The translations under genes and the position numbers were made by a program. Source: Nitrososphaerota archaeon (GTDB lineage: Archaea > Thermoproteota > Nitrososphaeria > Nitrososphaerales > Gagatemarchaeaceae). From it: 64,000 nt of DNA. The stretch lies in NCBI GenBank assembly GCA_029785615.1, contig JAFLZH010000003.1, forward strand, positions 51,719-115,718. The letters run 5' to 3'. Below, piece after piece: positions 37,774 to 47,113 of this stretch (its first letter is position 1; each line of letters opens with the position of its first letter). The notes beneath the pieces are model-generated. The model saw only the letters and a list, made by a program, of their open reading frames with translations, had not been told where the DNA came from and made no database searches.

Positions 37774-38837
37774 GTTGCGAGCGGAGGCCCTGTCTCAGGC
37801 CCCTTATCAATCAGCCCCTCGCCTGACCCCCGGTCCGTCAGCAGGTACTTTTTGATGGCCAGATACGCCACGAGGACGAAGGACGCCACGCCGAAGAGCA
37901 GGACGAGGTCATAGTCCACCAGCGTCTGCCCCACATATTCGTTCGTCGCGTTGACAGATATCCCGAAGGCCGACTGCCCGAAGAACGAGTACGCGCTCCC
38001 GAAGTAGTCGACCCCCCAGTGGGCGAGGACGGCGACGTGGAACCCGTACCTGACGTAAAGGTACCCCAGGACCAGGCCCCCCCACACGGCGTCCGGCAGC
38101 TTCGCCCAGGACCACCCCCCGGTGCCGCCGCAGTTGACGTGGCAGAGCCCGAAGGTGACGGCGCTCCCGACGGTCGCGGCCCAGATGATCACCCCCGCGG
38201 CGCCCCCGACCGCCGCCCCTTCGAACACGGCGGAGGGCCTCCACAGCGCCCTCAGCGCCTCGCGGGGGGACCTGCCAACTGACAGCACCAGCGCGAAGAG
38301 CCCTATCAGGACGACCCTGAACCCGAGCTCCTCCCTGAGCGGGGCGAGGGCCAGGGAGCCGAACTCCAGGAGGGGGTCGAAGTTAGCGAAGGGGTTCCCC
38401 ACGGACCCCAGGGCGGAGACGGAGACCGCCGTGATGAACGTCCCGGTGAACCCGAGGAACCCTATGGCCACCAGGATCACGAAGAGGGGGCTCTCCATCA
38501 GCGCCCCCACCCCGGTGGCAAAGGCGTCTCTCATCGCCGCGGCGGGCCTCTTCTGCTGCGCTGCGCCGTAGGCGAACATCCCGGCGTAGACCGCCAGGAC
38601 AAGGAGGAACACCCCGCCTATGGGGACGGTGAAGGGGAGGATGGCCGCGACCGGGCCGATGAAGAGGAATGTCTGCACGTAGGACCCGTAGCTCAGCTGG
38701 TTGGACAGCCCCCCATGGAACACCGCGTAGACGCCGGCCGGGAAGGAGCCGACAATCAACCCCAGGGTGAGGAAAGCCAGGCCGAGGAAGACCACGACCA
38801 CCAGGCTGGACTCATGTCTCGCTGGCTTCCTCTCCAA
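37770..38837 (-). CDS. CPBP-family intramembrane metalloprotease-like protein
   Basis: REELGFRVVLIG (EExxxR), FGLCHVNCGG, HWGVDYF in a polytopic protein. Confidence 0.78.
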   Translation of the reverse strand: MERKPARHESSLVVVVFLGLAFLTLGLIVGSFPAGVYAVFHGGLSNQLSYGSYVQTFLFIGPVAAILPFTVPIGGVFLLVLAVYAGMFAYGAAQQKRPAAAMRDAFATGVGALMESPLFVILVAIGFLGFTGTFITAVSVSALGSVGNPFANFDPLLEFGSLALAPLREELGFRVVLIGLFALVLSVGRSPREALRALWRPSAVFEGAAVGGAAGVIIWAATVGSAVTFGLCHVNCGGTGGWSWAKLPDAVWGGLVLGYLYVRYGFHVAVLAHWGVDYFGSAYSFFGQSAFGISVNATNEYVGQTLVDYDLVLLFGVASFVLVAYLAIKKYLLTDRGSGEGLIDKGPETGPPLAT

Positions 38838-38838
38838 C

Positions 38839-39054
38839 TCAGCCTGTCTCCTCGTCCGGCCCCTTCTCCAGGAACACCGACCCGGAGTAGCCGCACTTCT
38901 GGCAGTAGTACTCGGAGGGGACGAAACCCCAGAGGTCCTTGTTCATGGTGGTGAGCGGGGCGAGGCACCTGGGGCAGAGCTTCGTTTCGGGGGCGAAGGG
39001 GCTCCGCCTGGCCAGGACAGGCTCCCTGTCGTCGGGGCTCTTCTGAGGGTGCAT
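38839..39054 (-). CDS. Small zinc-ribbon protein
   Basis: LCPRCLAPLTTMNKDLWGFVPSEYYCQKCGYSG. Confidence 0.7.
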   Translation of the reverse strand: MHPQKSPDDREPVLARRSPFAPETKLCPRCLAPLTTMNKDLWGFVPSEYYCQKCGYSGSVFLEKGPDEETG

Positions 39055-39107
39055 GCGGGCCCGGATTCACCGCGCGCTTAAAACCATTCGAGGCGAGGAG
39101 CGCCCCG

Positions 39108-39230
39108 TTGGCCACGGAGAAGTGCTACGCCTGTGGGGAAGCGATGGTCGGGATACAGGCCTGCAAGTACAGGTGCAACAGCTGCGGGGCGCTGTTGGAC
39201 TGCGAGGATGTCTCCGGGCTCCCGAAGTGA
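39108..39230 (+). CDS. 40-aa putative zinc-finger microprotein
   Basis: TTG ORF: MATEKCYACGEAMVGIQACKYRCNSCGALLDCEDVSGLPK; TATA-like gcttaaaacc upstream. Confidence 0.6.
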   Translation: MATEKCYACGEAMVGIQACKYRCNSCGALLDCEDVSGLPK

Positions 39231-39237
39231 GCCGCCG

Positions 39238-40020
39238 CTACTGTGCCGGAGGACGGCTCCCGCTGAACGCCGCGTAGGCCTCGTCCGCGCTCTTCCCTTC
39301 GTGGACCACCCCCCTCACGGCCTTGATTATGGAGACTGGGTCGGCGGACTGGAATATGTTGCGCCCCATGTCCACCCCCGACGCCCCCTCTGCGACGGCG
39401 TCGTGGGCGAGCTGCAGGGCGTCCCTCTCCGGGAGCTTCTTCCCCCCGGCTATGACGACGGGGACCGGGCACCCGTCGACCACCCGGCGGAAGTCGGCGC
39501 AGTAGTACGTCTTCACTATGCTGGCCCCCAGCTCGGCCGCTATGCGGCAGGCGAGGCCCAGATACCGCGCGTCTCTGGCCATCTCCCTCCCCACCGCTGT
39601 CACCGCAAGCACCGGAATCCCATACCTCTCCCCTTCGTTGACCAGCTCAGCCAGGTTGGCCAGGGTCTCCTTCTCGTGCTCCGAGCCCACGAAGACAGAC
39701 ACGGCCACCGCGGACGCGTTGAGCCTCACCGCCTCCTCGATGGAGGTGGTCACGACCTCGTCCGAGAGCTCCTTCAGTATGCTCGTCCCCCCTGACACCC
39801 TGAGGACGATGGGGATGTCCTGGTTCGCGTCGACGGACGTCCTGAGCACACCCCGGGTCAGCATGAGCGAGTCGGCGTAGGGGATGAGGGGGGTGAGCGT
39901 CTTCCTCGGGTTCTCGAGACCGGTAGTCGGCCCCTGGAAGTACCCGTGGTCGACAGCCAGCATCACGGTCCTCCCGCCCTTCATTATTCTCTCGACCCTG
40001 TTCTTCAGCCCCCAGCTCAT
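39238..40020 (-). CDS. DeoC/FbaB-family class I aldolase (LsrF-like)
   Basis: MSWGLKNRVERIMKGGRTVMLAVDHGYFQGPTTGLE...IVKTYYCADFRRVVDGCPVPVVIAGG...GRNIFQ. Confidence 0.88.
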   Translation of the reverse strand: MSWGLKNRVERIMKGGRTVMLAVDHGYFQGPTTGLENPRKTLTPLIPYADSLMLTRGVLRTSVDANQDIPIVLRVSGGTSILKELSDEVVTTSIEEAVRLNASAVAVSVFVGSEHEKETLANLAELVNEGERYGIPVLAVTAVGREMARDARYLGLACRIAAELGASIVKTYYCADFRRVVDGCPVPVVIAGGKKLPERDALQLAHDAVAEGASGVDMGRNIFQSADPVSIIKAVRGVVHEGKSADEAYAAFSGSRPPAQ

Positions 40021-40061
40021 GGGGGCGCCTCGCGCCGGACTGTGGTAATAAAGGGTCCGGG

Positions 40062-41084
40062 CTAGGCGGTCACTACGACCTTCATGGCTGTCCCCCCCGA
40101 GGCGGCCTCGACCGCCTTCTGGAACTCAGCGAGGGCGAACCTGTGCGTGACCAGCGCCCCGAACTCACCTCCACGCGACTCGAGGACCCGCAGGGCGGCT
40201 TTGGTGTCTGTCTCTGTCGCCCCGTAGCTCGTCTGCACCTCCTGCTCGGCGTTGTAGATGTCGCTGACGTCGTAGTCGAGGACCGTCTCCTTGGGGGGGA
40301 CCCCGAACAGGCAGACCCTCCCGCCCTTCCTCACAGACCTCAGCCCCTGGAGTATGGCGGCCCCGCTCCCCGACGCCACCATGGCGACGTCTGCCCCCCT
40401 CCCGTCCGTCTCGCCCCGGACCTGGGCGGGGACGTCTTCTGTCGCGGCGTTCAGGACCCTCGCCACCCCCGCCTTCTCGGCGAAGCGGAGCCTCCATTCG
40501 GCTACGTCGCTCACCAGCACCCTGGCGCTGGTCGGCGCGAGCAGCAGCGCGTGCATCATCCCCACCGGGCCCGCGCCGGCTATGAAGACTGACTCCCCGG
40601 GCTCTATGTGGCACTTCCTCACCGCCCTGACGCAGCAGGCCAGGGGCTCGACCAGCGAAGCGACGTCGAAGCCCATCCCTTCAGGGAGCTTCAGGACCCC
40701 TCCCCTGTCCACGTTCCACTTCGGGACGGCGAACAGCTCGGAGAACCCCCCGGGGACGAGGTTGCTCCCCCGGTAGTGGTCGCACATGGTCTCGTTCCCC
40801 GACCTGCAGAGGTAGCAGGTGTAGTCCGGGACGTGGTGGTGGGGGAAGACGCGCTCCCCGACGATGAAGCCCTCGACCCCTTCTCCTGCGGCGACTATTG
40901 TCCCGACGGCCTCGTGCCCGAGCACGGGCTTCGACGCCGTGTACTCCCCCCGCATCTTCTCGAGGTCGGTCCCGCAGAGCCCGCAGGCCGCCATCCTGAC
41001 GAGGAGCTCCCCCGGGCCGGGGACGGGCTCGGGCGTCTCGGCCACCGTCGCCCCCATGCCTTCGTTCATCAGGACCGCCTTCAT
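40062..41084 (-). CDS. Zinc-dependent medium-chain alcohol/polyol dehydrogenase
   Basis: CGLCGTDLEKMRGE...GHEAVGTIVAAGEGVEGFIVGERV...GAGPVGMMHALLL. Confidence 0.92.
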   Translation of the reverse strand: MKAVLMNEGMGATVAETPEPVPGPGELLVRMAACGLCGTDLEKMRGEYTASKPVLGHEAVGTIVAAGEGVEGFIVGERVFPHHHVPDYTCYLCRSGNETMCDHYRGSNLVPGGFSELFAVPKWNVDRGGVLKLPEGMGFDVASLVEPLACCVRAVRKCHIEPGESVFIAGAGPVGMMHALLLAPTSARVLVSDVAEWRLRFAEKAGVARVLNAATEDVPAQVRGETDGRGADVAMVASGSGAAILQGLRSVRKGGRVCLFGVPPKETVLDYDVSDIYNAEQEVQTSYGATETDTKAALRVLESRGGEFGALVTHRFALAEFQKAVEAASGGTAMKVVVTA

Positions 41085-41202
41085 CCTGGCCTGTCCGTCT
41101 CTCCTGGCTCATTTAAGCCAGTCTCGACGCGAGGCCGATGCTCCGGTGCGTTAGGCGTCACCGCAGGTTAATAGCCCGCCCTTCGGCGAAGGTGAACGTC
41201 CC

Positions 41203-42300
41203 ATGGGCGTCCCCGAGAAGATCAAGAAGCTGGAGGACGACATCCACAAGACACAGGTCAACAAGAAGACGGAGCACCACATAGGCCTGCTGCGGGCGAA
41301 GATAGCCAAGCTCAAGGCGGAGCAGGAGGAGCAGCGGAGCCGCAGGTCAGGAGCGAGGCTCGGGTACGACGTGAGAAAGTCCGGGGACGCCACGGTGGTG
41401 CTCATCGGCCTCCCCAGCGTGGGGAAGTCCACGCTCCTCAACAGGCTGACCAACGCGAAGTCCAAGGTCGCCGCCTATCAGTTCACCACCCTGGACGTGG
41501 TCCCCGGGGTGATGGAGCACAGCGGGGCGAAGATCCAGGTCCTGGACCTCCCGGGGATAATCAAGGGGGCCTCGTCCGGCAAGGGGCTGGGGAAGAGGGT
41601 CCTGGCGGTGGCCCGGAGCGCCGACCTGGTACTCTTCGTCGTTGACGTCTTCCAGCCCGAGGCGAGGGAGCTGCTCGAGCGCGAGCTGAGGACCACCGGC
41701 ATCAGGGTCGACGAGCGCCCCCCGAACATCGTGATAGAGAAGGTTGACTCCGGGGGGATCAGCGTCACCTCCCAGGTGAAGCTGACAAGGGTGAGCGAGC
41801 CACTGGTGAAGGACATACTCCGGGTCTACGACGTCAACGGGGCCAGGGTGGTGATAAGGGAGGACATAACTGACGACCAGCTTGTGGACGTCCTCTCGGG
41901 GAACAGGGTCTACGCCCCGTCCCTCACCGTGATGAACAAGATAGACCTGGTCAACACGGGGTTCACCAGCGAGCTGGGGCGGAAGCTGGGCTATGGCTTC
42001 GTCCCCGTCTCGGCCGAGTCGGACATGAACATCCAGGCGCTCAAGGAGGAGATATACAAGAGGCTCGACTTCGTCCGCATCTACATGCGGAGGAGGACCG
42101 GGGAGACGGACTTCGAGGAGCCCATGATGCTCCGCGGGGGGGCCACCATCGGCGACGTCTGCGACAAGGTCCACAGGGCGATGAAGGACGAGTTCAGGTA
42201 CGCCCAGGTCTGGGGGAAGAGCGTCAAGTTCGGCGGGCAGCGGGTCGGCATCGCCCACAGGCTGATGGACCAGGATGTCCTCACCATAGTGACAAAGTAG
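41203..42300 (+). CDS. DRG-family GTP-binding protein with TGS domain
   Basis: GLPSVGKSTLLNRLTNAKSKVAAYQFTTLDVVPGVMEHSGAKIQVLDLPGIIKGASSGKGLGKRVLAVARSADLVLFVVD. Confidence 0.95.
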   Translation: MGVPEKIKKLEDDIHKTQVNKKTEHHIGLLRAKIAKLKAEQEEQRSRRSGARLGYDVRKSGDATVVLIGLPSVGKSTLLNRLTNAKSKVAAYQFTTLDVVPGVMEHSGAKIQVLDLPGIIKGASSGKGLGKRVLAVARSADLVLFVVDVFQPEARELLERELRTTGIRVDERPPNIVIEKVDSGGISVTSQVKLTRVSEPLVKDILRVYDVNGARVVIREDITDDQLVDVLSGNRVYAPSLTVMNKIDLVNTGFTSELGRKLGYGFVPVSAESDMNIQALKEEIYKRLDFVRIYMRRRTGETDFEEPMMLRGGATIGDVCDKVHRAMKDEFRYAQVWGKSVKFGGQRVGIAHRLMDQDVLTIVTK

Positions 42301-42373
42301 GGCCTCGGGCCGCCAAGGCTCGGCGCTCAGCGCAGGGGCCCGGGTTCTGCCCGGTCCACCATGCTGTGCAGGC

Positions 42374-42619
42374 CTACGCTCCAGCTCGGGCGGCCTTCGG
42401 TTTGACGACGAAGGAGAGCCCAAGGGCCGCCGCTGAGGCGAGGACGACCGCGAGTCCCGCCCAGAGTTCCTGGGAGGCATGTAGGGCGCAGCTGCACGAA
42501 TATGGCTGCCCCACGATTTGAGCGGGGCACATGCACGCAGAAAGTGCTGCGTTTAGGAGGAGCGCGCCGAAGGCGAATCCGAGAAAGCAGAGCAGCCTGA
42601 CTTGGCGCTTCAGTCCCAT
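42374..42619 (-). CDS. Small two-TM Cys-containing membrane protein
   Basis: Hydrophobic segments flanking CMCPAQIVGQPYSCSC. Confidence 0.4.
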   Translation of the reverse strand: MGLKRQVRLLCFLGFAFGALLLNAALSACMCPAQIVGQPYSCSCALHASQELWAGLAVVLASAAALGLSFVVKPKAARAGA

Positions 42620-42756
42620 TTGTCATCAGCTTCGCCGGTGACCGGCTTTATCAACGTGAGCCGCTCCCCACAGGGCACTGTCCCGTCTATGGGTGATCAG
42701 CCCCCGCTGCCTTATCATGGGTGATTGGCCCTGAAGCGTTCGCCAATGGTGCGCAG

Positions 42757-43077
42757 TCAACGGTGTAGGTCTGGGCGAGAGGGTATCCTCGTGCTCCCCC
42801 TGAAACCCAGGGTTGTGATTCCTTTTCTCAGAAGGTAGACCCCCAAAACCAGCAACCCGATTCCTACAAAGAATGCAGGTTCAAAGAAAAGGACGACCGT
42901 CCCATAATGTAGGACGACGATTGTGCCTTTTGGAGCGATGACGTGTGCAAAGCAGCAAGCGGAGTCAGTAAATGGGAAGCCGCCCACCCCAGAAAACGTC
43001 ACTGGTATGGCGACGACGACAGCAAACAGTCCTGCCGCTAGGAATACAGCCGCTGGCACCGCGTTGGCCGTCTTCAT
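42757..43077 (-). CDS. Small membrane protein, unknown
   Basis: MKTANAVPAAVFLAAGLFAVVVAIPVTFSG... two or more hydrophobic segments; ORF track over-extends N-terminus. Confidence 0.4.
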   Translation of the reverse strand: MKTANAVPAAVFLAAGLFAVVVAIPVTFSGVGGFPFTDSACCFAHVIAPKGTIVVLHYGTVVLFFEPAFFVGIGLLVLGVYLLRKGITTLGFRGSTRIPSRPDLHR

Positions 43078-43365
43078 GGGTGCCATGTGACCGAGGACCG
43101 CGTAGTTACGCCTTGCGGGGCGACTCTTCAAATGGCACTTTCCTACGGGGACGGCTGGAAGGGCACGCATCACCCAAGGTGGGACCCCCCTTCTCGTCAC
43201 CCGGACATTGGACAGAATCCCCCACAGCGGTCGAAGCCGACCCTGCGGCGTCTCCTCGCCCTGTCAGGTTGCCTGCGGGGCGGCTCGGGGTGAAGCCCGG
43301 TCCGTTTGAGAGCCCGAGGTCGTCAGCACGCTTTTATAACTGGACGCGTCCGTCGGCCACCCAAG

Positions 43366-44016
43366 ATGCCCACCGCTCCGGACATGGCGCTGATCGACGC
43401 CATGCTCCAGTTCATCGGGGTGTTCGTGTCCTTCTCGGTGGCCTACGTCGCCCTCAAGGGGGTGAGGCAGACCGAGAGCATGTCCCTGATGAGGCTCGGC
43501 CTCGCCTTCGCCTTCCTGGGGTTCGGGTTCCTGGTCGAGAGCCTCGTGGGGCTCGGCCAGCTCTTCCCTCGCCTGTCCATCACGGCGACCGACGTGGTGG
43601 TGGGGGGCCTCCTCCTGGAGACCACGGGCTACTTCTTCCTGGCCTTCTCCCACGCCGTGGACGTTGTCCTGTCGAAGCGCATGGGGGCGGCGCTCCTGAT
43701 CCTCCCTGTGATGTCGCTCAGCGGCCCCGACCTGGCGAACATCCTCTCGATCCTGTCGTTCTACTTCGTCATGTACGGGGTGGTGGAGACCATCTACTCC
43801 TACTCCAGGACCAGGAAGCCGGACACCCTCTTCATAGCCATGGGGCTCTCCCTGCTGGGCGTAGGGACGTTCTTCCAGTGGTTATCGCTTCTGTACCAGT
43901 ACGTCGCCGTTCTTTCACTACTGCAGATTATACTCCAGGTGATGGGGCTTACGATATTGTTCACCCCCGTGCTCAGGTTCGCGGTGGGAGGAGTGAAAGT
44001 AAATGGCCCAGTATAG
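43366..44016 (+). CDS. Polytopic membrane protein (putative sensor)
   Basis: Seven-TM-like hydrophobic pattern, overlaps downstream wHTH gene by 14 nt; start ATG 43366 likely. Confidence 0.6.
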   Translation: MPTAPDMALIDAMLQFIGVFVSFSVAYVALKGVRQTESMSLMRLGLAFAFLGFGFLVESLVGLGQLFPRLSITATDVVVGGLLLETTGYFFLAFSHAVDVVLSKRMGAALLILPVMSLSGPDLANILSILSFYFVMYGVVETIYSYSRTRKPDTLFIAMGLSLLGVGTFFQWLSLLYQYVAVLSLLQIILQVMGLTILFTPVLRFAVGGVKVNGPV

Positions 44017-44290
44017 GACGCAGGTCAAGATCATAGCCGACGTGCTCAGCACGGCTAGGGACATGAACGTCGAGGGGACCGGGGTGGGGGTCACCGCCCT
44101 CCTCCGCAGAGGGAACATATCGTACACGAGGATGTCCAAGCTCCTGTCCGAGCTCGTCGGCTCGGGGCTGCTCCTGGAGCTCACAGGGGAGAAGATATCG
44201 AAGTACATGATATCGGACAAGGGGATACAGTTCCTGGCAGCCTACTACTCCTTCGAGGACTTCGCCCAGACCTTCGGCCTTCGGCTCTAG
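44003..44290 (+). CDS. Archaeal winged-helix DNA-binding protein
   Basis: TALLRRGNISYTRMSKLLSELVGSGLLLELTGEKISKYMISDKGIQFL. Confidence 0.85.
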   Translation: MAQYRTQVKIIADVLSTARDMNVEGTGVGVTALLRRGNISYTRMSKLLSELVGSGLLLELTGEKISKYMISDKGIQFLAAYYSFEDFAQTFGLRL

Positions 44291-44360
44291 AGAGAGGCCG
44301 AGCCCGCCTGGCGCCGGTTCGGGGAAATCAGTTTATACTTCTGCCGAGCAACCGCGAACC

Positions 44361-45278
44361 ATGATCGGGGTAGCGGGGGCGGGGAGGATAGGCGCCCAGT
44401 CCGCGCTGGAGATAGCGTCCATGGGGCTGGACGACGTCGCCCTGGTGGACATAGTCCCCGGGCTCGCGGAGGGCGAAGCGCTGGACATCAGCCACAAGCT
44501 CTCCGACCTGGGGGTCGACGTCGACGTGGCGGGGTCAACCGACTACTCGGTGCTGGACCGGGCGAGCCTGGTGGTGATCGCCGCCGGCATGGGGCGGAAG
44601 CCGGGGATGACGAGGATGGACCTCCTGGCAAAGAACGCCAGCATAGTCGCGCCAGTGACCAGGGAGGTCGCGAAACACGCCCCCGACTCGGTCCTGCTGG
44701 TGATGACCAACCCCATGGATGTCCTGACCTACGCCGCCCTGAAGGCGTCAGGGTTCCCGAAGGGGAGGGTCGTCGGCCAGGGGGGCCTGCTCGACAACTC
44801 GCGGTTCAAGTACGTCCTGGCCAAGAAGCTGGGGGTGTCCAGGGGGTCGATCTCCTCGCTGGTGATAGGGGAGCACGGCGAGAACATGATCCCGCTCGCG
44901 AGCCACACCTATGTGAGCGGGGTCCCGCTGACGACGCTGCTCGACGAGGAGGAGATCCAGCAGGCGATAGATGACACAAGGAAGGTGGCGGCCGACGTCA
45001 TATCGAAGAAGGGGGCCACCGTCTTCGCCCCCGGGAGGGTGGTGGCGCGGATGGCGAAGGCCATCGTGGACGACACCAAGGAGGTCCTCCCCGCGTCCGC
45101 ATACCTGGAGGGGGAGTACGGGGTCAGCGGGATCTGCATGGGGGTCCCGCTGAGGCTCGGGGCCGGCGGCATCGAGAAGATCTACGAGCTCAAGCTGACG
45201 GACAAGGAGCGGGACTGGTTCAACAAGGGCGCGGACACCGTTCGCGAGGCAATCGCCACCCTCAAGGTCGCCGACTAG
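44361..45278 (+). CDS. mdh: Malate dehydrogenase (LDH/MDH superfamily)
   Basis: GVAGAGRIGAQSALEIASMGLDDVALVDI...VMTNPMDVLTYAALKASGFPKGRVVGQGGLLDNSRF...GEHGENMIPL. Confidence 0.94.
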   Translation: MIGVAGAGRIGAQSALEIASMGLDDVALVDIVPGLAEGEALDISHKLSDLGVDVDVAGSTDYSVLDRASLVVIAAGMGRKPGMTRMDLLAKNASIVAPVTREVAKHAPDSVLLVMTNPMDVLTYAALKASGFPKGRVVGQGGLLDNSRFKYVLAKKLGVSRGSISSLVIGEHGENMIPLASHTYVSGVPLTTLLDEEEIQQAIDDTRKVAADVISKKGATVFAPGRVVARMAKAIVDDTKEVLPASAYLEGEYGVSGICMGVPLRLGAGGIEKIYELKLTDKERDWFNKGADTVREAIATLKVAD

Positions 45279-45297
45279 CGGCGAGCCCTCGCCGCGG

Positions 45298-45852
45298 ATG
45301 CGCCCGGAAGCTCCGCATCAGCCTTATGTCAACCAGGGGGGCGGGGAACGCATGGCAGAGGGGAGGGGGCGCGGGACGCCGAGGAGGAATCCAGCCTTTC
45401 GGGTCAGGGAGGCTACCGCTGCGGACATCCCAACCCTCGTCAGCCACAGGCGGAAGATGTGGCTGGACATAGGCCACGACCCCCTCTCGTCGATCGAGGA
45501 GGCGGACCGGCCGTACGAAAGGTGGGTGCGCCTCATGATGCGCAGGCGGAGGTTCGCAGGCTTCGTGGTGACCACGGGCGAGGAGGTCGCAGGGAGCGGC
45601 GCGGTCTGGCTGAGGGAGGAGCAGCCCCGCCCTGGCCTGAGCAGGGGGTCCGCGCCTTACCTGCTCTCGATGTACACGGAGCCGAGGTTCCGGAGGTCCG
45701 GGGCGGCCACGGCCATCGTAAGGGCGGCCCTCCGATGGAGCAGGGCCCGGGGGTACCGGAAGCTAGAGCTCCACGCGTCGAGGGCGGGGAGGCGCGTCTA
45801 CGGCCCCCTCGGCTTCGAGAGGACCTGGGAGATGAGGGCGGAGATCGGATGA
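45298..45852 (+). CDS. GNAT-family N-acetyltransferase
   Basis: FRVREATAADIPTLVSHRRKMW...MYTEPRFRRSGAATAIVRAALRWSRARGYRKLELHAS. Confidence 0.88.
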   Translation: MRPEAPHQPYVNQGGGERMAEGRGRGTPRRNPAFRVREATAADIPTLVSHRRKMWLDIGHDPLSSIEEADRPYERWVRLMMRRRRFAGFVVTTGEEVAGSGAVWLREEQPRPGLSRGSAPYLLSMYTEPRFRRSGAATAIVRAALRWSRARGYRKLELHASRAGRRVYGPLGFERTWEMRAEIG

Positions 45853-45934
45853 CCGACGACCGTCAGTCCCGACCCGAGACTTACCTGTAAAAGAGAAAAC
45901 TAAAGAACCGTGATATTTCGCGTCAAGAACGGCT

Positions 45935-47113
45935 TTGCTGATCGTCGTCCTGCTCAAGGGGGTCCCGGCGAGGACCACCCAGGCCGTCCAGATAGGGGGT
46001 GTCCTGAACAGGGAGGCCATGGACCTGGTCCTCAACCCCCACGACGCGAAGGCCGTCGAGGCCGCGGACTATCTCAAGCGCAGGGCAGGCGGGAAGGTGG
46101 TGGCCCTCAGCATGGGCCCGGACATGAAGCTGATACCGTTGATGAAGCCCCTCTACGACGCCGAGGTGTCGGGGGTCGACGAGGAGTACATCCTGAGCGA
46201 CCGCAAGATGGCGGGTTCGGACACCCTGGCGACCTCCTACGCCGTCTCACTCGGAGTGAAGAAGCTCGTGGAGAGGCACGCGGCCCCCATCGACGAGCTC
46301 TCCGTCGAGATCAGGAAGGCAGGCTACTCCGACACGGTGAAGGCGAAGGCCGCGGCCCTCTACGGCGCGAACCTCCTCACCAACAGGGTGTACAGCGAGC
46401 TCCCGTCCGTCAAGGACAGCATCGTGCACAGGTTCCTCGCCGGGGAGCTGACGTCCGAGGCGGCCCTGGCCGAGCTCTCGGCGGAGAAGGAGAGGGTCTC
46501 CAGGTTCATAGTGCTTTCAGGGGTGAAGACCACCGACGGGGAGACGGGGAGCGTCGGCCCCCAGGTCGCCGAAGGGACCTCCGAGCTCCTGGGCAGGGTC
46601 ATCCCCCACGCCACCTACGTCGAGGACTTCGACGTCGACCCGGAGGCGGGGACCCTGTCGTCGGAGCGGAGGATCGGCTACCTCTCGCAGAAGCTAGAGA
46701 TGAAGCTCCCCGCCCTGCTCACTGTCTCGACCGAGTACCGGCCGAGGGAGGCGCCGGCCTCCGGGGCCAAGGAGGTGCGGGCCAACAACTACCGAGGGAA
46801 GGTCATGCTCGCGACGAAGTGGACCGCCGAGGACCTCGGCGCAGACCCGAAGAGGCTGGGCCTAGCCGGCTCCCCGACCATCGTCGGGGCCGGGATCGAC
46901 ATAGGCAAGCCGCCTGTGCAGAAGACTGTCGGGGAGAGCATGGTCTTCCTGAAGGCCGTCCCCCAGATGGAGGTCGACTCGAAGAAGTACGGGCCGTACT
47001 CCCCCGGGGACCTCGTGCCTGCGCTCCCTCAGGCTGCGGCAGAGAAGCTGAAGTCGGAGGGGGCCGTGGGGACGTTCACCACAGAGATGCTCGCGGAGGA
47101 GCTCTTCCGATGA
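45935..47113 (+). CDS. Electron transfer flavoprotein beta subunit (FixA-like) with large internal insertion
   Basis: MLIVVLLKGVPARTTQAV...LNPHDAKAVEAADYL...VVALSMGP...SDRKMAGSDTLATSYAV; 392 aa. Confidence 0.88.
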   Translation: MLIVVLLKGVPARTTQAVQIGGVLNREAMDLVLNPHDAKAVEAADYLKRRAGGKVVALSMGPDMKLIPLMKPLYDAEVSGVDEEYILSDRKMAGSDTLATSYAVSLGVKKLVERHAAPIDELSVEIRKAGYSDTVKAKAAALYGANLLTNRVYSELPSVKDSIVHRFLAGELTSEAALAELSAEKERVSRFIVLSGVKTTDGETGSVGPQVAEGTSELLGRVIPHATYVEDFDVDPEAGTLSSERRIGYLSQKLEMKLPALLTVSTEYRPREAPASGAKEVRANNYRGKVMLATKWTAEDLGADPKRLGLAGSPTIVGAGIDIGKPPVQKTVGESMVFLKAVPQMEVDSKKYGPYSPGDLVPALPQAAAEKLKSEGAVGTFTTEMLAEELFR

